Below, piece by piece: positions 1 through 5,156 of a DNA stretch of 5,378 nucleotides. Location: positions 1-5,378 of the forward strand of contig CAIQND010000383.1 in the NCBI GenBank assembly GCA_903873045.1, read 5' to 3'. The DNA comes from an uncultured Methylococcaceae bacterium. Lineage in GTDB: Bacteria; Pseudomonadota; Gammaproteobacteria; Methylococcales; Methylomonadaceae. A program made the translations under genes and the position numbers. Every line of letters begins with the position of its first letter. Within the stretch, counting starts at the first letter, position 1. Under the pieces are notes generated by a model. The model was not told the origin of the DNA. It worked only from the letters and a program-made list of their open reading frames with translations, and did not search any database.

Positions 1-35
1 AATAGTTACCGAACTACAAAGCGCAGAGTTTGATG

Positions 36-518
36 ATGAATCGATATAACTCCAACTATTTCCGGCTTAACGTTAAGTTAAGCGTGGATAAGGTTATTGG
101 CTATCTTAATACAAAATGGCTTCAAATCGGCGCAATTCTATTTTTTGCACTGATGCTGGGTCATGTTGATAACACCTTGGCGGGTCAAGCTATGAAATTA
201 AACGAAAACGATTCCGGTAAAACCGTTGAAATAGGCGTGGGTGATGATCTGGACGTTATGTTGCCGGGAAATCCGACGACGGGTTATGCGTGGGAGCTGA
301 TTCCGCTCGATTTGAATGTTTTAAGTCGAGTTAAGACAAAATTTTTTGCCAACAATAACATGATGGGGGTGGGTGGCGTTGAAGTGATAACCCTTCATGC
401 CGTTGCCGCCGGTAAAGGTGAGGTAAAACTGATCTACCATCGATCTTTTGAGCACGATGTGGAGCCGCTTAAAACCTTTGAATTGACTGTGATTATAAAA
501 AAATCATCAACGGAGTAA
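36..518 (+). CDS. Exported chagasin-like (I42 family) cysteine-protease inhibitor
   Basis: Proteins of this family block papain-like cysteine proteases by placing three loops into the active-site cleft. Numbering here is from a possible TTG start at 30. A hydrophobic segment lies at about residues 31-44 (QIGAILFFALML), with a plausible signal-peptidase site after TLA (residue 51), so the mature protein should be periplasmic or secreted. The diagnostic loop NPTTGYAW is at residues 81-88, and a glycine-rich loop (MMGVGGVE) at 111-118. The third loop reads YHRSFEHD (136-143), where chagasin-type proteins usually have an RPW motif. The start is uncertain: TTG 30, ATG 33 and ATG 36 are consecutive. 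I chose ATG 36 because the weak AGAG at 25-28 sits 7 nt upstream of it. The region before the hydrophobic core is unusually long, and GTG at 84 would shorten it. Family assignment is fairly sure; the target protease is unknown. Confidence 0.8.
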   Translation: MNRYNSNYFRLNVKLSVDKVIGYLNTKWLQIGAILFFALMLGHVDNTLAGQAMKLNENDSGKTVEIGVGDDLDVMLPGNPTTGYAWELIPLDLNVLSRVKTKFFANNNMMGVGGVEVITLHAVAAGKGEVKLIYHRSFEHDVEPLKTFELTVIIKKSSTE

Positions 519-650
519 ACACCAATGTCATTAAGTTAAGCCGTTCGCGGAGCGGAGCGGAGTCGAAGCGATTTTGCCGGCTTCGGCTCCACTCAGCCAA
601 CGGTTTATCTTGCCAAGAGGCGCTTAGCTTAAAGACATTGGAGTTAACAC
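512..650. repeat. Palindromic MITE-like element with flanking direct repeats
   Basis: Arms 522-541 and 622-641 are inverted copies matching at 18 of 20 positions. Further in, CCGTT (541-545) pairs with AACGG (599-603), and GAGTCGAAG (560-568) pairs with CTTCGGCTC (581-589) with one wobble. One inner arm carries a tandem gcgga duplication. The copies GGAGTAAACAC (512-522) and GGAGTTAACAC (640-650) are direct repeats matching at 10 of 11 positions and look like a target duplication. The left copy contains the stop codon of the inhibitor gene. The core resembles the GAGCGGAGTCGAAG-type repeats scattered in many bacterial genomes. No transposase is encoded, so any movement would need help in trans. 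Confidence 0.7.
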
Positions 651-665
651 AACTTTGTTTCAGGC

Positions 666-698
666 AAAAAAAAGCGGACAGAATATTCTGTCCGCTTT
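666..698 (-). terminator. Rho-independent terminator of smbP (possibly bidirectional)
   Basis: The perfect inverted repeat AAAGCGGACAGAAT (671-684) / ATTCTGTCCGCTTT (685-698) is followed, reading the minus strand, by an eight-base T run (the A run at 666-673). It lies about 22 nt past the smbP stop codon. On the plus strand the hairpin is followed by the T-rich CTCTTTG, so it may also stop transcripts from the convergent inhibitor gene. Confidence 0.88.
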
Positions 699-720
699 CT
701 CTTTGTGGATCTTGATCTTA

Positions 721-1056
721 TTACTTTTTAGCTGCGCTAAGGTGTCCTACGGCTTCTTCGGCAGATTTTGTAGCAGGTTGTGCATGCCCCAAATTGCCAT
801 GATCAATGGCTTCTTGTAGCGAGTTGGAGGCTGCGTCTATATGATTTTTTGGTATGCTCTTGGCAATCAGGGAAGCCGCCAGAGAATGATCCAGAGCTGC
901 TTTCGCATGTGTGACCAAGCTTGGTGCTTTTCCCGCTTTACCTTCAGCTACCGCTGCGTTGGCGTGTTCCAGCGCAGCATCAAGGTGCTCTTCTGCGAAA
1001 ACAGACGTACTCAAACACAATAACAATCCTGCACAGATGGATGCTAATTTTTTCAT
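721..1056 (-). CDS. smbP: SmbP-like periplasmic small metal-binding protein
   Basis: This 111-aa protein has a typical Sec signal peptide (MKKLASICAGLLLCLSTSVFA, cleavage after residue 21). The mature part is small, Ala-rich and helical. Its histidines fall in heptad-spaced sets: 24/31, 50/57, 72/86 and 91/105, where the last two sets are 14 apart with Ser at the midpoint (79, 98). Regularly spaced His on a helical bundle is the hallmark of SmbP, described in Nitrosomonas europaea as a periplasmic protein binding Cu(II) and other divalent metals. The likely role is copper buffering or detoxification, which would suit an organism using copper-dependent methane or ammonia oxidation. There are no cysteines in the mature part. 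The start is supported by a strong AGGAGAG (1061-1067, minus strand) 4 nt before ATG. The gene is monocistronic here, with its own terminator. Confidence 0.85.
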   Translation of the reverse strand: MKKLASICAGLLLCLSTSVFAEEHLDAALEHANAAVAEGKAGKAPSLVTHAKAALDHSLAASLIAKSIPKNHIDAASNSLQEAIDHGNLGHAQPATKSAEEAVGHLSAAKK

Positions 1057-1126
1057 TATTCTCTCCTCATTATTATTTTAGAATATTTGGTTTGTTGATA
1101 CTACTTGCAATAAAGACGTTAAAATC

Positions 1127-1142
1127 ATAGTTCAACAACTAT
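1127..1142. promoter_or_regulatory. Perfect dyad upstream of smbP, candidate operator
   Basis: ATAGTT-CAAC-AACTAT is a perfect 6-bp inverted repeat about 70 bp upstream of the smbP start. On the minus strand it overlaps a -35-like TTGAAC (1130-1135), but the -10 that would match it (TATTGC, 1107-1112) is poor. An alternative TTGCAA/AATATT pair with a 17-bp spacer lies nearer the gene, so the promoter cannot be fixed. It does not match the CueR consensus I know. It may be chance in AT-rich DNA. Confidence 0.25.
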
Positions 1143-1174
1143 ATTTTTACCCTAATAAAATTTATTTTGCAAGG

Positions 1175-1278
1175 TATAGAGCCATTTAGAAGTAAAGCGA
1201 CATTCGACCACCCTCACCCCAGCCCTCTCCCGGCGGGGGAGGGAGCTTTATGTTGCTTTACTTCTAAGCCACTCTATA
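1175..1278. repeat. Hairpin repeat with CCCTCACCCC-type core
   Basis: Arms 1175-1203 and 1250-1278 are inverted copies matching at 24 of 29 positions (TATAGAG...TTAGAAGTAAAGC). They enclose a CCCTCACCCCAGCCCTCTCCC core whose CCCTCTCCC (1223-1231) pairs with GGGGGAGGG (1235-1243). The C-rich core is a common interspersed sequence in bacterial genomes. I see no target duplication in the flanks and no coding capacity. The RNA would fold into one long rod-like hairpin on either strand. Confidence 0.7.
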
Positions 1279-1621
1279 CTGAGCAACCTAAGTTTATCAA
1301 TTGAATTGTTCGGCAATAATTCTCACGATTCGACAGGCATAGAGGACGGTCTTTTCCCCCCCGATATGAAAAATATAGCCCCGGTTTTAACTGCCAATTG
1401 AAGGGCATTCAATGCGCCTCATCAGGCTTCATGACACTTTTTTGTTCGTTGATAGTTAAACCGAAAGCCTTTAGCAAATGTAAGCAGAAGACTACGCACT
1501 TGCAAGAAAGCCATACTTCCTTTATAACTGTTCAGTTAATAATTATTGGCATTGTTTTTAGGCAACGATTAAATATCAATTGCATTTCAGCCAGTGCAAA
1601 ATAAAATGGTGTCTTTTAAGC
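1279..1621. other. Non-coding stretch upstream of the acidic-protein gene
   Basis: No credible gene is visible. The longest open frame (TTG at 1398 to 1604) has no ribosome binding site and a low-complexity product resembling no family I know. The only local structure is a short palindrome, GCATT-C-AATGC (1404-1414), with TTTTTT about 25 nt downstream, too weak to call a terminator. The stretch is AT-rich and may hold upstream regulatory DNA or a small RNA that I cannot support. Confidence 0.4.
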
Positions 1622-1651
1622 TTGGTTAATAATAGCTCGCTAAATTATATT
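1622..1651 (+). promoter_or_regulatory. Candidate sigma-70 promoter for the three-gene unit
   Basis: TTGGTT (1622-1627) and TATATT (1646-1651) are separated by 18 bp. The -10 matches 5 of 6 consensus positions and the -35 only 3. The predicted start would fall near 1658-1660, giving a leader of about 35 nt before the ATG at 1693. It is the best-placed candidate in this region, but unverified. Confidence 0.35.
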
Positions 1652-1665
1652 GTTCCTATCGAACA
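1651..1665. promoter_or_regulatory. Dyad TGTTC-N5-GAACA over the likely transcription start
   Basis: A perfect 5-bp inverted repeat (TGTTC 1651-1655, GAACA 1661-1665) begins at the last base of the -10-like box. This is where a repressor would block the polymerase. In RNA it would be a small hairpin at the 5' end. No regulator can be named from the sequence. Confidence 0.3.
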
Positions 1666-1692
1666 GTTTGACTAACATTTGAGGTATCCATT

Positions 1693-1992
1693 ATGACAAC
1701 AGTAGCAGACCCTATCATCGGTAGCTGGTACAAAGATGTAGAAAACAACCTGAGCTTTAAAGTGGTTGCTATCGATGAAAATGACGATTCAATTGAAGTG
1801 CAATACCTTAATGGGGATATTGGCGAATACGATAACGACAGTTGGTATAACTCAACTTTTGACTACATAGAACCTCCTGAAGACTGGAGTGCCCCTTTTG
1901 ATGACGTTGAAACGGATGATCTGGGCTATTCAGACACGGATGAGCACAAGCCCAATGCCGAAGACATGGACATCGATAATTATCTGGATTAA
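1693..1992 (+). CDS. Small acidic conserved hypothetical protein (DUF6763-like)
   Basis: The protein has 99 residues, of which 29 are Asp/Glu. It has only three Lys and no Arg, so it is strongly acidic, and it lacks a signal peptide or membrane segment, which suggests a cytoplasmic location. The N-terminal half (IGSWYKDV, FKVVAIDENDDSIEVQYLNGDIGEYD, SWY) alternates hydrophobic and polar residues like a small beta-barrel. A linker with EPPEDWSAPFDD (60-71) and an acidic, probably disordered tail follow. I recognise the pattern GxWY...VVAIDE...IEVQYxxGD...EPPEDW as a family of uncharacterised gammaproteobacterial proteins, probably DUF6763; the family name is from memory. The start is supported by GAGG (1681-1684), 8 nt upstream. 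It is the first gene of the unit, 15 nt before the ATPase gene. The function is unknown; the acidic tail could bind a protein or mimic nucleic acid, but that is speculation. Confidence 0.8.
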   Translation: MTTVADPIIGSWYKDVENNLSFKVVAIDENDDSIEVQYLNGDIGEYDNDSWYNSTFDYIEPPEDWSAPFDDVETDDLGYSDTDEHKPNAEDMDIDNYLD

Positions 1993-2007
1993 TAAGGAAA
2001 CTGTTGC

Positions 2008-2853
2008 ATGAAAATGAGTCCTCAAGAATTCTTGGATTGGCCATCAAAAAGAATTACTTTGCTAGCCATGTCCGGCGCAGGAAAAACCACATTAGCCAAT
2101 AAATTACCCAAAGCCAAGTGGTTTCACTATTCCGGTGATTACCGGATAGGCACTAAATACCTGCGAGAGCCGATTCTGGACAATATTAAACGCCAGGCCA
2201 TGAGTGTGCCGTTTTTACGTGAATTATTATTGTCGGACTCTATTTATATTTCCAATAAAATAACCGTTGATAATCTTGCTCCGGTATCCACTTTCTTGGG
2301 TAAAGTGGGCGACCCTGCGAAAGGCGGACTGTCTTTGCAGGAGTTTATGCGTCGACAAAAATTACATCATCAGGCCGAAATTGCTGCCATGAATGATGTG
2401 CCTGAATTTATTCATAAAGCGGAAGATATTTACGGCTATCATCATTTTATCAATGATGCGGGTGGTAGCGTCTGTGAGTTGGACAGCCCTGAGGTGTTGG
2501 AAACACTGGCTCAAAACACGCTCATTATTTACATTAAAATACCGTCTGCATTGGAGCAAACCATTATTGAGCGAGCCAAAACCGATCCCAAGCCCTTGTA
2601 TTATCGGGAAGCTTTTCTTGATGAAAAACTGACTGAATTTATGCACCTAAAAAATTATGCCTCCGCTGATGTTATGCCGGCTGATGAGTTTGTATCCTGG
2701 GTTTTTCCGGAGTTATTTAAATCCCGATTGCCGCGCTATCAGGCTATTGCCGACCAGTACGGTTATACGGTTGATGCCAATGATGTCGCCAGCGTTAAAA
2801 ATGAAGATGATTTTATCCGCTTGATTAGCGATGCCTTGGCTAAACAGCCATGA
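2008..2853 (+). CDS. P-loop ATPase / small-molecule-kinase-like protein
   Basis: This soluble 281-aa protein has an N-terminal P-loop, AMSGAGKTT (residues 20-28), preceded by a hydrophobic strand (RITLLA). Its first Walker A position is Ala instead of Gly, and the form resembles the GxSGAGK loops of small nucleoside or metabolite kinases. HFINDAGGSVCEL (146-158) could serve as a Walker B-like strand with Asp150. TLIIYIKIP (171-179) is a typical late beta strand, followed by a helix and a basic segment (IIERAKTDPKPLYYRE) that could act as a lid. No DNA-binding, membrane or partner domain is evident. The start has AAGGA (1994-1998) 9 nt upstream. It lies 15 nt after the acidic-protein gene and 19 nt before the metA-like gene, implying co-transcription. 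The substrate is unknown; neighbourhood suggests a link to amino-acid metabolism, but that is only inference. Confidence 0.8.
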   Translation: MKMSPQEFLDWPSKRITLLAMSGAGKTTLANKLPKAKWFHYSGDYRIGTKYLREPILDNIKRQAMSVPFLRELLLSDSIYISNKITVDNLAPVSTFLGKVGDPAKGGLSLQEFMRRQKLHHQAEIAAMNDVPEFIHKAEDIYGYHHFINDAGGSVCELDSPEVLETLAQNTLIIYIKIPSALEQTIIERAKTDPKPLYYREAFLDEKLTEFMHLKNYASADVMPADEFVSWVFPELFKSRLPRYQAIADQYGYTVDANDVASVKNEDDFIRLISDALAKQP

Positions 2854-2854
2854 A

Positions 2855-2867
2855 CAGATTTAATCTG
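2855..2867 (+). promoter_or_regulatory. Small inverted repeat in the metA-like translation-initiation region
   Basis: CAGATT-T-AATCTG is a perfect inverted repeat filling most of the 19-nt gap between the ATPase stop codon and the ATG at 2873. There is no Shine-Dalgarno sequence here, so this short hairpin (5-bp stem, 3-nt loop) occupies the place of the ribosome binding site. Translation of the downstream gene may rely on ribosomes finishing the ATPase gene. Confidence 0.35.
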
Positions 2868-2872
2868 CTATT

Positions 2873-3937
2873 ATGCCTTTAGTCGCACACATTGATTTAC
2901 CCACTTTTCAACGCTTGCATGACGAAGGTGAAGAAATATTGGCATCGGATCGCGCCAGTCAACAAGACATCAGGGAAATGCATATCGGTTTGCTTAATAT
3001 CATGCCCGATGCTGCATTGGAAGCAACAGAACGGCAATTTTTTCGCTTGGTGGGTTCCTGTAACCAAATCGTACAGTTTCATGTCCATCCTTTTACCGTA
3101 GCGGGTATGAAAAGAAGCCCCGAAGCGCAGGCGCATATTGCCAAATATTATGAGTCCTTTGAGCAAATCAAGCATGATGGTCTGGATGCCTTGATTATCA
3201 GTGGAGCCAATGTGACCCACCCCAGTCTGCCCGAAGAAGATTTTTGGGAGCCGCTAATGGAAGTTTTTTCCTGGGCCAAGGACAATGTCACCTCTATACT
3301 GTGCTCATGTCTCGCGACTCATGCCGTTATTCAATACAGCTATGGCATTGAGCGTACCCGCTTGCCCGCAAAACGTTGGGGCGTGTTTTCCCACAAACTC
3401 ACCAACCGAAATCATCCCTTGGTTGCAGAAATTAACACCCGCTTTGATGTGCCTCATTCGCGGTTTAATGAAATATTTCAAAGTGACATGGAACGCTGTG
3501 GCCTTAAGATTCTGGCAGCCAGTCAAGAAGCCGGGGTACATCTTGCGGTTAGCCCAGACGGCTTTCGGATTGTGTTCTTTCAGGGGCATCCCGAATACGA
3601 TGACATTAGTTTGTTAAAAGAATATAAGCGCGAAGTGCTGCGCTTTTATTATCGGGAAATAGCCGATTATCCACCGTTTCCAGAGCATTATTTTAACGAA
3701 ACGGTGCAGCAACTATTGTCCGTTTATGAACAACATGTTCGATCGGTCAGGCTGTCCGGTAAAGCACTCGATGCTTTTCCTGAAGCGTTGGTATTGGAAC
3801 ATATTGACAACACCTGGAAAGATACGGCAAAAGCCGTTTTTAATAATTGGTTAGGCAAGATCTATCAACTGACCAATCAGGATCGACGCTTGCCCTTTAT
3901 GGACGGTGTCGACCCCAATAATCCGTTGGGTCTTTAG
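2873..3937 (+). CDS. metA: Divergent MetA-family homoserine O-acyltransferase
   Basis: Family members transfer a succinyl or acetyl group from CoA to the hydroxyl of homoserine, the committed step to methionine, in the cytoplasm. By hand alignment to E. coli MetA the catalytic triad is present: Cys146 (second Cys of LCSCLATHA; E. coli Cys142), His239 and Glu241 in FFQGHPEYD (E. coli His235, Glu237). Arg253 aligns with E. coli Arg249, which binds the substrate carboxylate. The C-terminal NNWLGKIYQLT matches the family end. Three things are odd. The residue aligned with position 111, Gly or Glu in characterised succinyl and acetyl enzymes, is Thr115 (GANVTHP). The MPKK-type lysines are replaced by MPDAALEATE with a 2-residue insertion. 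At 354 aa it exceeds the roughly 309-aa E. coli enzyme, mostly through about 33 extra residues near 265-315. Acyl donor, and even acceptor, are therefore uncertain. There is no clear Shine-Dalgarno, so it is probably coupled to the ATPase gene. Confidence 0.85.
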   Translation: MPLVAHIDLPTFQRLHDEGEEILASDRASQQDIREMHIGLLNIMPDAALEATERQFFRLVGSCNQIVQFHVHPFTVAGMKRSPEAQAHIAKYYESFEQIKHDGLDALIISGANVTHPSLPEEDFWEPLMEVFSWAKDNVTSILCSCLATHAVIQYSYGIERTRLPAKRWGVFSHKLTNRNHPLVAEINTRFDVPHSRFNEIFQSDMERCGLKILAASQEAGVHLAVSPDGFRIVFFQGHPEYDDISLLKEYKREVLRFYYREIADYPPFPEHYFNETVQQLLSVYEQHVRSVRLSGKALDAFPEALVLEHIDNTWKDTAKAVFNNWLGKIYQLTNQDRRLPFMDGVDPNNPLGL

Positions 3938-3959
3938 GCTATCCACTTTAGCCGGGACA
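3937..3959 (+). repeat. Half copy of the hairpin-repeat arm next to the metA stop
   Basis: This segment (GGCTATCCACTTTAGCCGGG, then ACA) matches the reverse complement of the arm at 4110-4132 at 19 of 23 positions. From 3941 it matches the arm at 4068-4086 at 16 of 19. It starts at the last base of the metA-like stop codon. It looks like one end of a repeat whose remainder was displaced or lost. Confidence 0.5.
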
Positions 3960-3963
3960 TTTT

Positions 3964-4039
3964 TTGTAGGGGCAGGCTTTACGCCTGCCCTTTAATGCCA
4001 CGATGTTAGCAGGGCAACCGCAAGGGATTGCCCCTACAA
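3964..4039. repeat. TGTAGGGGCA-type palindromic repeat with inner hairpin
   Basis: TTGTAGGGGCA (3964-3974) and TGCCCCTACAA (4029-4039) are perfect 11-bp inverted ends. Inside, GGGCAGGC (3970-3977) and GCCTGCCC (3983-3990) form a perfect 8-bp stem with a 5-nt loop followed by TTT, and GGGCAACCGCAAGGG marks the other half. Repeats of this TGTAGGGGC/GCCCCTACA style are widespread in bacterial genomes. The inner hairpin, about 32 nt past the metA-like stop, could act as a weak terminator, although its T run is only three bases. Confidence 0.7.
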
Positions 4040-4063
4040 GACACGGATATCGTTACATAAAAT

Positions 4064-4132
4064 GGCCATCCACGTAAGCAGGGACAAGCCGTAAGGCTTA
4101 ACTTTAAACTGTCCCGCCTTACGTGGGTAGCC
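4064..4132. repeat. Long imperfect hairpin repeat between convergent genes
   Basis: Arms 4064-4086 and 4110-4132 pair along 23 positions. Of the core 17, 15 are exact (CCACGTAAG..GGGACA), and a few mismatches or wobbles follow toward the base. Within the loop, AGCC-GTAA-GGCT (4087-4098) makes a second small stem. It sits between the metA-like gene and the oppositely oriented response regulator and may separate their transcripts, though no T run follows on either strand. Confidence 0.65.
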
Positions 4133-4239
4133 GGTCTTTAGATGCACTCGATTGTGTTCGAAGCGTGTGAAAACTATAAAGTGAGTGCTTGTTTATTGCA
4201 GGTTGCCTTATTACAAAATGGCAATAGTCCCTTATCGCG
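4133..4239. other. Convergent intergenic remainder downstream of the regulator
   Basis: No gene is visible. GCACTC (4144-4149) and GAGTGC (4183-4188) form a distant dyad. TTGCC (4203-4207) and GGCAA (4220-4224) make a weak hairpin just past the regulator's stop codon on the minus strand, without a T run. A convincing terminator for the regulator gene was not found. Confidence 0.35.
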
Positions 4240-4980
4240 TTAATCGATTACGGCTGGCTTTATAAAGGCATAGCCAACTCGATACGCAGTTTTGATGGGT
4301 AGGGGATCTTCAAATATAGCGATGGCTTTTTTGCGCAGGCGAGCCAGCAGCACATCCAGGCGCTCATGACTATTGGCTACGCGTGAGCCAATAATGAGGT
4401 CGGTAATATCCCGTTTTGCAACAATCTGGCCTTGGGCTGTCATCAACACCTGAAGCACCTGAAATTCGCGGGTTGTCAATTGCATCATTGTGCCGCGAGG
4501 TGAGGTTAGTGTCCAATTATGGCTGTTTAGATACCAAGTGGTGCTTGGCTTTAATCCCTCTATAACAAGAGCGAGCAGCGGCGGTGCAGCGATCAAGCTT
4601 TGGTTACGTGTCACCGCCTCAATATTGGCGACTAGTTCAGCCAGATCGATCGGCTTAACCAGATAGCGATCGGCACCGGTAGCGAGGCCAACGATTCGGT
4701 CATCCAAAGTATCGCGAGCACTAAGGATAATAATGGCAATATTGGGTAGCTCACACAGATGCTGGGCAATTGTTAAGCCATCTTCGCCCGGCAGACCAAT
4801 ATCAAGAATGATTATGTCCACCGGATTTACCATCAAGCCTTTGTATAAGACTTCGCTACAGTCGGCACCCCAGGCAGGGTAGCCGACCAGGTGTAGATAA
4901 TCAAGCAGGCTGAGTCGTTGGATAGGATCGTCTTCAACAACAACGATGCGTGGCAGATTGGGTGATGATTTAAGAGTCAT
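4240..4980 (-). CDS. OmpR-family response regulator (receiver plus winged helix)
   Basis: This 246-aa cytoplasmic transcription regulator should be switched on by phosphorylation from a sensor histidine kinase. The receiver domain spans about residues 11-125, with acidic residues E16/D17/D18 (VVVEDDP), phospho-acceptor Asp60 (IIILDIGLPGEDG), Ser87 (IIILSARD) and Lys109 in YLVKP, with Tyr106 nearby. All key receiver positions are intact. The C-terminal winged-helix domain covers about 160-242, with LTTREFQVLQVL, a recognition-helix region SHERLDVLLARLRKKA, and the wing ending TAYRVGYAF. The linker of roughly 35 residues is somewhat long. The start at 4980 fits the domain boundary but lacks a clear Shine-Dalgarno sequence. 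No kinase gene lies beside it, and the next 398 bp upstream are non-coding, so its partner and target genes are unknown. Confidence 0.9.
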   Translation of the reverse strand: MTLKSSPNLPRIVVVEDDPIQRLSLLDYLHLVGYPAWGADCSEVLYKGLMVNPVDIIILDIGLPGEDGLTIAQHLCELPNIAIIILSARDTLDDRIVGLATGADRYLVKPIDLAELVANIEAVTRNQSLIAAPPLLALVIEGLKPSTTWYLNSHNWTLTSPRGTMMQLTTREFQVLQVLMTAQGQIVAKRDITDLIIGSRVANSHERLDVLLARLRKKAIAIFEDPLPIKTAYRVGYAFIKPAVID

Positions 4981-5156
4981 AACGTGTGTGCCAACGGTAG
5001 GGTTAGAGAGCGAGCTAAGTTCATTGGAAAGGTTACCATAAAATCAATGAGATCACTTTTTAATTGACCGACGAGATGCTTGAACGATTAAAAAATCGTA
5101 GCAAACTTTAAATACTATAGATTTTCAGATTAATAATTTCGATCTTAACGGATACC
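4981..5156. other. Upstream region of the response-regulator gene
   Basis: This AT-rich non-coding DNA should contain the regulator's promoter, but no convincing -35/-10 pair stands out on the minus strand. A perfect hairpin, ACGATT-AAAA-AATCGT (5084-5099), lies about 105-120 bp upstream of the start and could be an operator or an autoregulatory site. Confidence 0.35.

Noticed and set aside
512..650. Palindromic repeat as a CRISPR unit or intrinsic terminator
   Set aside because: There is only one copy with no regular spacers, and no T run follows the hairpin, so a MITE-like repeat fits better.
841..1130. Plus-strand open frames opposite smbP
   Set aside because: They are antisense shadows of smbP, which has a signal peptide, strong SD, family match and terminator.
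1398..1604. Plus-strand open frame of 68 codons starting at TTG
   Set aside because: It has no ribosome binding site, a non-ATG start, an unremarkable composition and no recognisable family, so it is probably chance in AT-rich intergenic DNA.
1658..1692. SAM or other methionine riboswitch ahead of the three-gene unit
   Set aside because: The predicted leader is only about 35 nt, too short for a riboswitch, and no conserved riboswitch core was seen in 1279-1692.
2362..3617. Several 80-110 codon open frames overlapping the ATPase and metA-like genes in other frames
   Set aside because: They lie wholly inside well-supported genes and their products show no family features.
4203..4224. TTGCC/GGCAA hairpin as terminator of the response-regulator gene
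   Set aside because: The stem is 5 bp with a long loop and no T run on the minus strand, so the support is too weak.
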